DNA of 64,000 nucleotides from Rhizobium sp. Leaf262 (GTDB taxonomy: Bacteria; Pseudomonadota; Alphaproteobacteria; Rhizobiales; Rhizobiaceae). A model generated the notes under the pieces. That model was given only the letters and a program-made list of their open reading frames with translations, was not told the origin of the DNA and ran no database searches. The stretch covers positions 62,855 through 126,854 of the forward strand of contig NZ_LMMM01000002.1 of the NCBI RefSeq assembly GCF_001422245.1, read 5' to 3'. The position numbers and the translations under genes were made by a program. Shown one piece after another: positions 23,449-32,480 of this stretch (position 1 is the first letter of the stretch; each line of letters opens with the position of its first letter).

Positions 23449-24441
23449 TTAGCCCAGCCTTTCGCGGTCATGCGCCTTGTCCAGCTCAAGCTCCGGGCCG
23501 ATGGGCACGATGCCGGTGGGGTTGATGGTCTTGTGGCTGCGGTAATAATGGTCCTTGATGTGGCGTATATCGACCGTCTCTGGAATGCCTGATGTCTGGT
23601 AGAGATCGCGCAGATATCCGGTCAGGTTCTGATAGTCGTGAATGCGGCGAATGTTGCATTTGAAATGGCCGACATAGACAGGGTCGAACCTGACAAGCGT
23701 GGTGAACAGCCGCCAATCCGCTTCCGTCTGCTGGGCACCCAACAGAAAGCGTTTGTCTTCAAGACGCGCTTCCAGCAGGTCCAAAGTCTCGAAAACCTTG
23801 GTAGCAGCTTCCGCATAGGCTTCCTGCGTGGTGGCAAAGCCAGCCTTGTAGACGCCGTTATTGACAGTGTCGTAGATGACGTCATTGAGCTTATCGATCT
23901 CGGCCTGCAACGGCTCAGGGTAATAATCATCCTGCGATCCCGTCAGCGCATTAAAGGCGCTGTTGAACATGCGGATGATCTCTGCCGATTCATTCGAGAC
24001 GATGGTGTTTTTCTGCCTGTCCCAGAGCACAGGCACGGTTACGCGGCCGGAATAGGTTGGATCTGCCTTGGTATAGACCTGCCACATTGCCGAGGAGCCG
24101 AAGAGATGATCTTCCGTGGCGCCTGGGGTGCGCTCATCCGCCGGTTTGAACTCCCAGCCATTTTCTAGCATCAGCGGATCGACAACCGAAACGGAAATAA
24201 GGTCTTCCAACTTCTTCAGCTTGCGGAAGATCAGCGTGCGATGCGCCCAGGGACAGGCCAATGAAACATAGAGATGGTAGCGATCTTTCTCGGCTTTGAA
24301 ACCAGCTTTTCCGGAGGGGCTGGCTTGCCCATCTGCGGTAATCCAGTTGCGAAACTGTGAGGCGCTGCGCTTGAAATGGCCCTTGGTTTCCTTGGTGTCG
24401 TACCAGACGTCTTTCCAGACACCCTCAACCAGCATACCCAT
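23449..24441 (-). CDS. Glutathionyl-hydroquinone reductase
   Basis: A 330-residue glutathione-transferase superfamily enzyme of the Xi class (YqjG/PcpF/ECM4 type), which reduces glutathionyl-hydroquinones. The catalytic Cys63 is in LACPWAHRTL. The thioredoxin-like domain continues to about 180, followed by the helical C-terminal domain with the conserved RFDPVYVGHFKCN. ATG 24441 with AAGGAGA upstream is clearly better than an ATG-less frame nine codons longer. Likely a cytosolic detoxification enzyme; no quinone-degradation genes are nearby. Confidence 0.9.
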   Translation of the reverse strand: MGMLVEGVWKDVWYDTKETKGHFKRSASQFRNWITADGQASPSGKAGFKAEKDRYHLYVSLACPWAHRTLIFRKLKKLEDLISVSVVDPLMLENGWEFKPADERTPGATEDHLFGSSAMWQVYTKADPTYSGRVTVPVLWDRQKNTIVSNESAEIIRMFNSAFNALTGSQDDYYPEPLQAEIDKLNDVIYDTVNNGVYKAGFATTQEAYAEAATKVFETLDLLEARLEDKRFLLGAQQTEADWRLFTTLVRFDPVYVGHFKCNIRRIHDYQNLTGYLRDLYQTSGIPETVDIRHIKDHYYRSHKTINPTGIVPIGPELELDKAHDRERLG

Positions 24442-24480
24442 CGCGCGTTCTCCTTCATGTTGTTGCAAACACTGTAAGCC

Positions 24481-24681
24481 ATGGCTTTGCGGGAAGTGAA
24501 CCCAAAAGGCAGTGACCAGTGCGTTCGTATCACACTCACATTATTGAATGGCCAAGCTCTGGATTTGTTCTGGACGGGTCGGAATTTTCCTGATATCCGC
24601 GTTTATCACAATTCTGAGGGAATTCTGTTTTATGACCGCAACACGGATGCTCCGACGACGCTGACGCTTCGAACGCCTTAA
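24481..24681 (+). CDS. Small hypothetical protein
   Basis: A 66-codon ORF in the gap between the reductase and a divergent acetyltransferase gene. Composition is protein-like, with a mixed beta pattern (VRITLTLLNGQALDLFWTG, then DIRVYHNSEGILFYD) and little low complexity. I do not recognise a family. There is no Shine-Dalgarno before the ATG, and the region must also hold the promoter of the minus-strand gene starting at 24441. It could be a real small cytoplasmic protein or a chance ORF. Confidence 0.35.
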   Translation: MALREVNPKGSDQCVRITLTLLNGQALDLFWTGRNFPDIRVYHNSEGILFYDRNTDAPTTLTLRTP

Positions 24682-24732
24682 CCGGCGCAGCCGTCACATC
24701 GCCCTATCCGTATTCAACGTTCCGGTCTCTCC

Positions 24733-25290
24733 ATGTCCAAGCACGAACTGGTCTACCTCACCGAAGACGCGTCTCATGACGCCGTTATCGAACTCATCAA
24801 TGCAGAAGCTTTCGGCCCGGGTCGGCACACCCGCGCCGCTGCTCGCATCCGCGAGCAGGGCCCGCACGACCGTTCGATTTCCTATATCTGCGCCGACGAC
24901 GGCGAGACGATTGCATCCGTTCGCATGACACCGGTTCTGGCTGGCGGCGTGAAGGGTCATATGCTCGGGCCGCTGGCTGTACGGCCATCGCATAAGAACA
25001 TGGGCATAGGCCGTGAACTGGTGCGCATCGCCATCGCCGCGGCCAAACGTAAGGGCTCGGAAGCCGTCATTCTCATCGGCGATCCGCCTTATTACATGCC
25101 GCTGGGTTTCGAGAAGGTGGCCTATGCAGCGCTGGATTTCCCCGGTCCTGTCGATATGAACCGGGTGCTTGTCGTGCCGCTGGCGGCTGATACGCATGAG
25201 CGGCTGAAGGGCAAGATCGGCTGGCGGAAGTGTGAGGAAGCTGTTGTTGTGGAAGAAACGGTCGCAGAGCGTCTTCTCGCTGTGGGCTGA
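24733..25290 (+). CDS. GNAT family N-acetyltransferase
   Basis: A 185-residue acetyltransferase of the GNAT fold, YhbS-like. The acetyl-CoA loop is in LGPLAVRPSHKNMGIGREL (motif A, with the R/Q-x-x-G-x-G/A pattern as NMGIGR). Motif B is GDPPYYMPLGFEKV, where many members carry the product-release Tyr. The substrate is unknown. It forms its own unit: an intrinsic terminator follows after 26 bases. The ATG lacks a strong Shine-Dalgarno but matches the family N-terminus. Confidence 0.88.
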   Translation: MSKHELVYLTEDASHDAVIELINAEAFGPGRHTRAAARIREQGPHDRSISYICADDGETIASVRMTPVLAGGVKGHMLGPLAVRPSHKNMGIGRELVRIAIAAAKRKGSEAVILIGDPPYYMPLGFEKVAYAALDFPGPVDMNRVLVVPLAADTHERLKGKIGWRKCEEAVVVEETVAERLLAVG

Positions 25291-25316
25291 CGGCTTGAAC
25301 TCACATGAGTAGAAGT

Positions 25317-25341
25317 AAGGCCGCCGCCATGGCGGCCTTTT
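25317..25341. terminator. Bidirectional intrinsic terminator
   Basis: AAGGCCGCC, loop GCCAT, GGCGGCCTT then TT: a perfect 9-bp stem. It serves the acetyltransferase gene on the left and touches the stop of the converging metallo-hydrolase gene. Confidence 0.85.
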
Positions 25342-26200
25342 ACTTTGGGCAGTACGCCTCGAACCGATAATTTTCTCCGTCGCGCCTGATACGTCCAATG
25401 CCGGGGAACGGCAGGTGCGCCGCGGCGATGAGATAGCCCTCATCAGCGGCCTGTGCAAAGGCTGCGGCGCGGGAAATGGCTGCGTTCGGTTGATCGTAGT
25501 CGAAGTCTATGGTGACGGTGGGATCAGCAAACTGGACGCTGTCGCCATGGACAATATCACCGACGAAAACGATGCTATTCTCTCCGGTATCAAAGCGGAC
25601 GCAAAGATGACCGGGTGTATGTCCGGGGCGCAGGCTGGCGCTGAAACCGGGCAGAATCTCGCCGTTGTCTTCGAAAATCGTAACGCGATTTTCCGCTTTA
25701 TAGGGATCGATGGTCGCATGAGCGCGACCAATCTGGCCTTTTACTTTCTCCGTGACACCGGGAGCTCTATCAGCACCTTCTGACAGCCAGAAGGCCGCTT
25801 CTGTCTTCCCAATATGAAGTTTCGCGTTTTTGAAGACCGGTTTGCCATCGGCAATCAAACCGCCGGAATGATCTGCATGAATGTGGGTCAGGATGATATC
25901 GTCGATAGCATCGGGCGAGATGCCCAGGGTTTTGAGCGCTGCTGGCAGTTTGCCGTGGTCAGGCCCGAAAAGTGCACCGGAACCGGTGTCGATCATGATC
26001 TTCCGGCCATCGGTCTCGATCAGAAATGCGTTGACCGAAAGTTCGCCGGGGGCGCCTGGAAATTTTTCAGGGGTGGGCTGATCGGAGTTCAGCCGATAAA
26101 GATTGGCGACGGGGACAGTCAGAATGCCGTCGCAAAATGCAGTGATCCGGGCTTCGCCCAGCGTGATTGTGAAAGCCGTAAAAGAACTGGTGTCAGACAT
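25340..26200 (-). CDS. MBL-fold metallo-hydrolase
   Basis: A 286-residue metallo-beta-lactamase-fold hydrolase. The metal signature THIHADHSGG is near residue 100, with further ligands in RPGHTPGHLC, VFVGDIVHGD and AAAHLPFPGIG. It resembles lactonase-like or quorum-quenching MBL proteins, but these cannot be told apart from other members by eye. The ATG start has GGA eight bases upstream. It is the last gene of the minus-strand moxR-type operon, overlapping the acetyltransferase gene before it by eight bases, so it is probably co-translated. Confidence 0.88.
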   Translation of the reverse strand: MSDTSSFTAFTITLGEARITAFCDGILTVPVANLYRLNSDQPTPEKFPGAPGELSVNAFLIETDGRKIMIDTGSGALFGPDHGKLPAALKTLGISPDAIDDIILTHIHADHSGGLIADGKPVFKNAKLHIGKTEAAFWLSEGADRAPGVTEKVKGQIGRAHATIDPYKAENRVTIFEDNGEILPGFSASLRPGHTPGHLCVRFDTGENSIVFVGDIVHGDSVQFADPTVTIDFDYDQPNAAISRAAAFAQAADEGYLIAAAHLPFPGIGRIRRDGENYRFEAYCPK

Positions 26201-26636
26201 GATTTTTCCGTGACGATACAAAAGATTTCTTCAAATAGGTAAGAGATCCAATATCGCTGAAATTCTCGATCTGGCCGAAGATTTCATAGCCACATTTCTG
26301 GTAGATCGCCAGCGCATCCGGGTTAATCGTATCGATGTAAGCGCCGATGCAACCGCGTTTGCGGGCTTCGTCTTCCGCCATAGCTAGCAGCCTGGAGCCA
26401 AGGCCTTGGCCGCGCAGGGTTTCGGGGATGAAGAGTAGCCGCGTGTAGAGCCAGCCGCGGGCGGTGTGGCCGCAGAGGCCGCCGGTCACGGTGCCTGCGT
26501 CATCACGCAGGGAGATGACGAGTTCCTGCCAGTCGCTGGGGCCGAAGCGGTTGATGTTGTAGTCTTTGAGAGCCGACAGAATGGCCGCTTCGCTGTCCTT
26601 GTCGCCTTCCTGGCTGATGGTGATGCGTGGTTCCAT
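26193..26636 (-). CDS. GNAT family N-acetyltransferase
   Basis: A 147-residue GNAT protein. Motif A is seen in LFIPETLRGQGLGSRLLAMA (R-G-Q-G-L-G-S) and motif B in INPDALAIYQKCGYEIFGQI. It resembles small Orf-like acetyltransferases with unknown substrates. Its ATG overlaps the stop of the preceding large membrane protein by one base (TAATG), and its end overlaps the MBL-fold gene by eight bases, so it is translationally linked within the operon. Confidence 0.88.
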   Translation of the reverse strand: MEPRITISQEGDKDSEAAILSALKDYNINRFGPSDWQELVISLRDDAGTVTGGLCGHTARGWLYTRLLFIPETLRGQGLGSRLLAMAEDEARKRGCIGAYIDTINPDALAIYQKCGYEIFGQIENFSDIGSLTYLKKSFVSSRKNHV

Positions 26637-28717
26637 TACCTACCTTCACGCCACCAGAGCGCAGAAAATGCCATCAGCAAAGCGGCAAGACCGGCGAAGC
26701 CGGCAAACAGCGGCAGGGTGTTGACGCCCTTCAGTACGGTTTCATCGGTGAGGCGAATGAGCATGCGGTCATTGTCGGCCACGCGCACATCGCCACGCAC
26801 GGGCAGGATATCCGGCAGCACGACGCGGCCATTGTCGTTGACGACGCGGTGGATGCTGCCTTTTGTAGCATCGACAATCGGCTTCAACGTTTCCGTGGTT
26901 GAAATCATCGCCTTGAACTCGGGTGCATCGACGGCACCGACATGGACCAGCGTGGTGAAATCGCCATTGGTGATTTCGTAGAGGCCGGTTTCGTCCATGC
27001 GGCGTTCGATCTTGTAGAGACCGGGCTCGGTTTGCGTAAAGGCCATCGTCTCGGTCTTGCCGGTGGGGAATTTGACCGTGGCATTACCGGGATTGTCGCC
27101 GATGGTCTGGCGGGTGATTTCCAGCGTGCGACCATTGGCGCGGGCGGTCAGCGCTTCTTCCTCAAGCTCCGGCTCCTTCATCAGCCAATGGGCGATGCGA
27201 CGGTAGAGGCCCACATGCGGGCCGCCGCCTTCAAAGCCGCGCGCCCAGAGCCAACCCTGATCAGACAGCAGCATGGCGACACGGCCTTCGCCCTGACGGT
27301 TCAGCACCAGCAGCGGGTCTTGGCCATCGCCCAGCATCACGGTCTGGCCCTGTGGTGGCTCGACGCCCACGGTGCGGAACCAGCGGCCCCATTGCGGAGG
27401 CTCTTCGGCAGAGCCTTCCAGACCGCGTGTGACCGGGTGCTTCTTGCCCGCTTCCGACAGGCGAGGGTAGAAGGCCGACTGATGCATTTCGCCGGTGGGC
27501 TGCGCGGGCAGCACGGAGGCAAGCGGCGTCATGGCGATGGAATCCTGCCCTGCATGTTCGGGACCAGCGGCAATCAGAAGCGCGCCACCCTTTTCGACAT
27601 ACTGGGCGATGTAGTCATAATAGAGAATCGGCAACACGCCGCGATGCTGGTAGCGGTCGAAGATGATGAGGTCGAAATCCTCGATCTTCTCGACAAACAG
27701 TTCACGCGTCGGGAAAGCAATCAGCGATAACTCGTTGATCGGCGTGCCATCCTGCTTTTCCGGCGGGCGCAGAATGGTGAAATGGACGAGATCGACGGAG
27801 GTGTCGGATTTCAGCAGGTTGCGCCAGGCGCGCTCACCGGCATGGGGCTCGCCTGAGACAAGAAGCACACGCAGGTTCTGGCGGATGCCTTCGATGACGT
27901 GAACGGCGCGGTTGTTGCTGGTGGTGACTTCGCCCGGAAGCTCCGCCACGGAAAATTCCATGACGTTGTTGCCGCCGCGCGGAACCTTGAAGCTGAAGGG
28001 CAGGGGCTGGCCGGGCGTGGCTTCGAGCGTGGCGATCTCTTCGCCATTCATCTTGACCGTGACTTCCGCCTGGCCACCTTGGGCGCGACCGTCATCGAAG
28101 ACACGCAGCGTCAGCTCCTGCTGCTCGTTAACGATGCCGAAGCGCGGCGCGCGTACCACTTCGATGCGTCGGTCGAACTCTTCCGCCCGCCCAGTAATCA
28201 GGCCATGGATCGGGGCCTTGAAGCCAAGCGTCTGTTCGATGTTCGGCGTAACATTAGGGATGTCATGGATCTGGCCATCACTGAGGAAAATCGCGCCGCC
28301 AACGCGTGACGGTGAGACATCCGATACGGCTGCGGCGAGCGACGAAAACAGATTGGTGGCCGGGGCATCGCTGTTGGGGTCGTTCTGGACTTCCACGATG
28401 CGCGGTTCGATGCGGGGGAAACGAGCGAGGCGTTCACGAAGGGTGGCCAGCGCCTGATCCGTCTGTTCAGGCCGCTGCTGCACATCCTGGCTCTGCGAAC
28501 GGTCCACGATGACAGGGACGATAGTGGAAAGCGGATCGCGCTCCTCATTGGTCAGAAGCGGGTTGGAAATGGCCAGAAGAAGCGCTGCCAGCGCCAAGCC
28601 ACGCAGCCACGCACCGCGCACGCCGCGCCACAGGCCGATGATGGCCAGCACGAAGGCTGCGGCGGCGAGAATGCCGATGACGATCCACGGCAGGAAGGGC
28701 GCAAAGGTCAGTGTCAT
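26636..28717 (-). CDS. Large membrane-anchored protein of the moxR-DUF58-DUF4159 operon
   Basis: A 693-residue protein with two membrane segments at the N-terminus (about 8-30 and 38-56) and one at the C-terminus (about 665-685). After the first pair comes VPVIVDRSQSQDV, which resembles a von Willebrand A-type start, and a middle region (about 280-440) like a class I glutamine-amidotransferase fold (LRVLLVSGEPHAGERAWRNL, DFDLIIFDRYQHRG and GGALLIAAGPEHAG). The bulk is probably periplasmic. Function is unknown; the operon context suggests a Bat/aerotolerance-like membrane complex handled by a MoxR ATPase. It begins one base after the DUF4159 gene. Confidence 0.75.
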   Translation of the reverse strand: MTLTFAPFLPWIVIGILAAAAFVLAIIGLWRGVRGAWLRGLALAALLLAISNPLLTNEERDPLSTIVPVIVDRSQSQDVQQRPEQTDQALATLRERLARFPRIEPRIVEVQNDPNSDAPATNLFSSLAAAVSDVSPSRVGGAIFLSDGQIHDIPNVTPNIEQTLGFKAPIHGLITGRAEEFDRRIEVVRAPRFGIVNEQQELTLRVFDDGRAQGGQAEVTVKMNGEEIATLEATPGQPLPFSFKVPRGGNNVMEFSVAELPGEVTTSNNRAVHVIEGIRQNLRVLLVSGEPHAGERAWRNLLKSDTSVDLVHFTILRPPEKQDGTPINELSLIAFPTRELFVEKIEDFDLIIFDRYQHRGVLPILYYDYIAQYVEKGGALLIAAGPEHAGQDSIAMTPLASVLPAQPTGEMHQSAFYPRLSEAGKKHPVTRGLEGSAEEPPQWGRWFRTVGVEPPQGQTVMLGDGQDPLLVLNRQGEGRVAMLLSDQGWLWARGFEGGGPHVGLYRRIAHWLMKEPELEEEALTARANGRTLEITRQTIGDNPGNATVKFPTGKTETMAFTQTEPGLYKIERRMDETGLYEITNGDFTTLVHVGAVDAPEFKAMISTTETLKPIVDATKGSIHRVVNDNGRVVLPDILPVRGDVRVADNDRMLIRLTDETVLKGVNTLPLFAGFAGLAALLMAFSALWWREGR

Positions 28718-28718
28718 G

Positions 28719-31532
28719 TCATTGCCCCAACCGCTGGAGGATATCGGGCACATGCACCTGATCGGCCTTGTAGTTGCCGGTGAGCATATACATCATGATG
28801 TTGACGCCGGTGCGGAAGGCATGTTCGCGCTGCACTTCATCCGGCGGCACGGTGGGTAAAACGGGCGCGCCGTTGGAATCAATGGCCCAAGCGCCAGCAA
28901 AATCATTGCTGGTGATGATGATGGGCGACACGCCGTCACCGGAAGAGGAAATGCCTGATGTCGTCTTTGCCGCATCCTGCCGCGATTCCACCCACAGCGG
29001 ACTGCCGGAATACCGACCGGGGAAGTTGTTCAGCAGGTAGAAGGAGCGCGTCAGCACATGGTCCTTCGGCACAGGCTCCAGCGGCGGAATATCGACATTG
29101 GCGAGGATTTCCTGAAGGCGCTGGCCGTTGGCACTGATATTGCCGCCACTGTCCAGCGACGAAAACTGGTCGCGCGTGTCGAACAGTACCGTGCCGCCCG
29201 CGCGCATATAGGCATCGATGCGGGAAATGGCGGCTGTCGACGGCATAGGGGCTGTGGCGGAAATCGGCCAGTAGATGATGGGGTAGAAGGACAACTCATC
29301 CTTGGAGATATCCAGCCCCACCGGTTGGCCCGGCTCCAGCGTCGTGCGCCATGTCATGAACTCGGTCAGCCCCTGCAAGCCCTGTTCGGAAATGCGGTCG
29401 ACATCATCTTCTCCGGTGCGGACATAGGCGAGATGGGTCGTGTCCAGCCGCTCGAAAATCGCCTCATCACCCGGTTTCGGGTCGTCGGCGCGCGCTGTGT
29501 TTGGCGAGAACACCGTAAGGCCAGCAGCAAAGGTCAGCAGGATGGCGGCGGCGGATGAGCGGGCGCGGGGCAGGCGCGAGAAGACGCCGTGCATGAAGAG
29601 AACGATGAGCGTGTCGGCAAAAAGCATCAAAAGAGCCACAATGAAGAGGGCAGGGCGCAGCGATTTGGCAGCTTCGCCAACCAGACCTTCACGGGTGGTC
29701 GCGGTTCCCGCAAGCGAGGTGTCGATTGGGCGCAGCGTCGCGTCCGGCGGCAGCAGGTTGAGCGCAACGAAACCGGATTCCGTACCATAAAGGCCGGGCG
29801 GATTATCGAAGCTGGCGCGGGGCGGCTGGCCGGGCTTGACCTCCAGGGGGCGGGCGGTGCCGATTTCCGGCGATAGCGAACCGGTTGCGGTCAGCAGGCG
29901 ATAGGGCGGTAGCGCTGCGGCAGGCGCGTTGGCGGAAGCCGAGGAGCCACCGACCTGAGACAGCTGAACGATACGGCGCAGCATTTCCACGAAATGGCCG
30001 GAGATCGGCAAATCCGACCAGCTGGCCTCGGCGCTCACATGGAAGAGAACGATGCGGCCCGCATCCACATTGCGGGTGGTGACCAGCGGCGTGCCATCGG
30101 CAAGGCTTGCCCATGTGCGCTCAGCCAGATCAGGGGTCGGCTCGGCCAGAACCTGGCGCTTGATGTGAATGCCATCTGCTCTCGGCATGCCGGCGAAGGG
30201 GCCGAAATTCGGGAAATCGGCCAGCGGTTGAGGCTCCGCCCAAGACAGCGCACCGCCAAGAGCACGCTCGCCCTGACGCAGGGTCACAGGCACAAGAGGA
30301 TCATCGGCAGGGGCGGCGGCAAGGCGCGGGCCTGCAAAACGGATGAGCGTGCCGCCACGCGACAGCCAACGCTCGATGGGCGCATAAGTCTCCTGCGGCA
30401 GACGACCGATATCGGCCATGACGATGACGGACGGGTTGGATTGCAGCAGTTCGGGAATGGCGACGGCGAGATCGGCCTGACGCTGCGGCACCAGATCGAC
30501 ATAGGGCTGAAGCGCGCGGCTGATATAGAACAGCGGCTGAAGCAACGGCTGGAAATCATTGCCGGTTTCACCTGCCAGCAGCGCCACGCGACGGCGGCGG
30601 AAGCCGTCATCCAGCAGATGCACGGAGCCTGCGGTAGACAGCCGGTCGATGGACAGGCGGGCAAAATCGTTGCGAAGCTCGAAAGGCGCGCTCAAAACGG
30701 CGGTGGTTTCGGCAGCACCCGGCGCGAATGTGGCGCTATCGCTGGCCAGCACGCGTCCCTGGCTGTCCTGCGCATTGATGGTGAGATTGGCGGGGCCGCT
30801 TGTTTCCAGTCGTGACAGTTTGACCGTCATGGTCTCGGCACCGTTTTCAGCGCCGGTAATGGCGGCAATGGCCTGTCCATCGCCTTCCACGACACGAAAC
30901 TCGGCGGCCTGCATGGTAGAGAGGTTGCTCAGCGCAGCGCGGTCATCCGGCGTGGCAACGCCGTCGGTAATATAGGCAAGCGTGCCGGGTGCTGTGCCGT
31001 TCATGGCTTCGATGACGGCTTCTGCGGTGCGCACGCGGTCCGGCACCAGAGGCTGCGGTTTGGCGGCTGCGAGCTTTTCCAGCGCTGCTGCGGTTGTGCC
31101 GGGTTCGGCATCGTGATCGCGGTCGGCGGTAAAGGCGATGGCGACGGGGCGTTCGGCCCGCTCGGCATCGCCGATCAGCGCTTCCGCCGTGCGCATGCGG
31201 CGGTCCCAATCCGGTGCTGCGGCCCAACCGTTGTCCACGATCAGCACCAGCGGGCCGCTGCCTGCCAGCGTGTTGTTGCGCGGGTTGATGACGGGATCGG
31301 CCAGCGCGAAAATGACGGCGGCGGCCAACAGCATGCGCAGCAGCGTCAGCCACCAAGGGCTTTTGGAGGGCGTTTCTTCGCGCTTCAATACCGTTGCGAG
31401 AATGCGCAGCGGCGGAAAGACTTCCGCCTTCGGGCGCGGCGGTGTCAGCCGCAGCAGCCACCAGATGGCGGGCAGCGCCAGAAGGCCGAACAGAATAAAG
31501 GGGCTGGTGAACACGAAGGGCAGGGTGCTCAT
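28719..31532 (-). CDS. DUF4159 domain protein with BatA-like N-terminus
   Basis: A 937-residue membrane protein. The N-terminal ~80 residues carry the BatA-type double membrane segment (FILFGLLALPAIWWLLRLTP and WWLTLLRMLLAAAVIFALAD). A degenerate von Willebrand A-like domain follows (LVLIVDNGWAAAPDWDRRM); the classic DxSxS metal site is not intact. A further segment near 645-665 (ALFIVALLMLFADTLIVLFM) precedes a C-terminal DUF4159 domain (about 705-930). Function is unknown. It overlaps the DUF58 gene before it by four bases. Proteins of this layout occur with moxR and DUF58 across Alphaproteobacteria. Confidence 0.82.
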   Translation of the reverse strand: MSTLPFVFTSPFILFGLLALPAIWWLLRLTPPRPKAEVFPPLRILATVLKREETPSKSPWWLTLLRMLLAAAVIFALADPVINPRNNTLAGSGPLVLIVDNGWAAAPDWDRRMRTAEALIGDAERAERPVAIAFTADRDHDAEPGTTAAALEKLAAAKPQPLVPDRVRTAEAVIEAMNGTAPGTLAYITDGVATPDDRAALSNLSTMQAAEFRVVEGDGQAIAAITGAENGAETMTVKLSRLETSGPANLTINAQDSQGRVLASDSATFAPGAAETTAVLSAPFELRNDFARLSIDRLSTAGSVHLLDDGFRRRRVALLAGETGNDFQPLLQPLFYISRALQPYVDLVPQRQADLAVAIPELLQSNPSVIVMADIGRLPQETYAPIERWLSRGGTLIRFAGPRLAAAPADDPLVPVTLRQGERALGGALSWAEPQPLADFPNFGPFAGMPRADGIHIKRQVLAEPTPDLAERTWASLADGTPLVTTRNVDAGRIVLFHVSAEASWSDLPISGHFVEMLRRIVQLSQVGGSSASANAPAAALPPYRLLTATGSLSPEIGTARPLEVKPGQPPRASFDNPPGLYGTESGFVALNLLPPDATLRPIDTSLAGTATTREGLVGEAAKSLRPALFIVALLMLFADTLIVLFMHGVFSRLPRARSSAAAILLTFAAGLTVFSPNTARADDPKPGDEAIFERLDTTHLAYVRTGEDDVDRISEQGLQGLTEFMTWRTTLEPGQPVGLDISKDELSFYPIIYWPISATAPMPSTAAISRIDAYMRAGGTVLFDTRDQFSSLDSGGNISANGQRLQEILANVDIPPLEPVPKDHVLTRSFYLLNNFPGRYSGSPLWVESRQDAAKTTSGISSSGDGVSPIIITSNDFAGAWAIDSNGAPVLPTVPPDEVQREHAFRTGVNIMMYMLTGNYKADQVHVPDILQRLGQ

Positions 31533-32449
31533 GTCCGGCCTCCGTTCTTGCCACCCACCGGCGCGCCGGAGAGATACATGTGCATGGTAACCAGCGCTTC
31601 GGATGCCAGATGGTCGGTGCGGTGGAAGACGAAGTTCCAGCCCAGACGACGCAGGGACGAGGACATGGCATCCCGTCGCGCGAGATAGGCGCGGGTGTAG
31701 TCATCGCGAATGGTTTCGGCGCGGCCGGAGGTCAGCTTTTCGCCGGTCTCCGGGTCGGAAAACTCGGTGCGCCCGCTATAGGGAAAGACCTCTTCGGCGG
31801 GGTCGGCAATTTCCACGACATGGCCGCGCAGGCCACGGCGGGCCAGCGGCGACAGGCGCTCCATGACGGTCGTCGCGTCATCCAGAAAGTCTCCAATCAG
31901 CACGATATCGCTGGAGCCACGGATCATCGACGTGTCCGGCAGGCCGGTGGTGGCGGGGGCGTGCATGATGGCCGTTGCTAAACGTTCGGCGGCATTGCGG
32001 GCTGACACCGGCTCCATGATGCCGGGGCAGCCGATGCGCTCGCCGGAGCGGGCGAGAATTTCCGCCAGCGCCAGCATCAGCACCAGCGCGCGGCTTTCCT
32101 TGGAAACGGAACCGAGCGTGGATTTGAACATCATCGATGGCGAAAGATCGGCCCAGAGCCAGATGGTGTGGGCGGCTTCCCATTCCCGGTCGCGGACATA
32201 GGTATGGTCGTCACGGGCGGAGCGGCGCCAGTCGATGCGCGACAGGCTTTCGCCATCCGCGTAGGGCCGGAACTGCCAGAAATTTTCGCCGATGCCGCGT
32301 TTGCGGCGGCCATGCCAGCCTGCTGTCACAGTGTTGGCAATGCGTTTTGCCTCGACCATGCAATCTGGCACCAGAGCGGCACGCTGGCGCGCACGGGCAA
32401 GCACGTCACTGCCGGGCGTTTGCTCTACGATCTGGCCGATGGATGCCAC
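31529..32449 (-). CDS. DUF58 domain protein
   Basis: A 306-residue DUF58 protein, a von Willebrand A-like family that usually pairs with a MoxR ATPase. The family pattern is visible as ENFWQFRPYADGESLSRIDW, RRSARDD, then WLWADLSPSM with the D-x-S-x-S-type metal site. No membrane segment is seen, so it is cytoplasmic or peripheral. I start at the GTG that has AAGGA six bases upstream; a GTG two codons earlier lies on top of that Shine-Dalgarno. It lies 31 bases after moxR and overlaps the DUF4159 gene by four bases. Confidence 0.85.
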   Translation of the reverse strand: MASIGQIVEQTPGSDVLARARQRAALVPDCMVEAKRIANTVTAGWHGRRKRGIGENFWQFRPYADGESLSRIDWRRSARDDHTYVRDREWEAAHTIWLWADLSPSMMFKSTLGSVSKESRALVLMLALAEILARSGERIGCPGIMEPVSARNAAERLATAIMHAPATTGLPDTSMIRGSSDIVLIGDFLDDATTVMERLSPLARRGLRGHVVEIADPAEEVFPYSGRTEFSDPETGEKLTSGRAETIRDDYTRAYLARRDAMSSSLRRLGWNFVFHRTDHLASEALVTMHMYLSGAPVGGKNGGRT

Positions 32450-32480
32450 ATGCACTCCTTAAAATCCGACCCTTGAACGG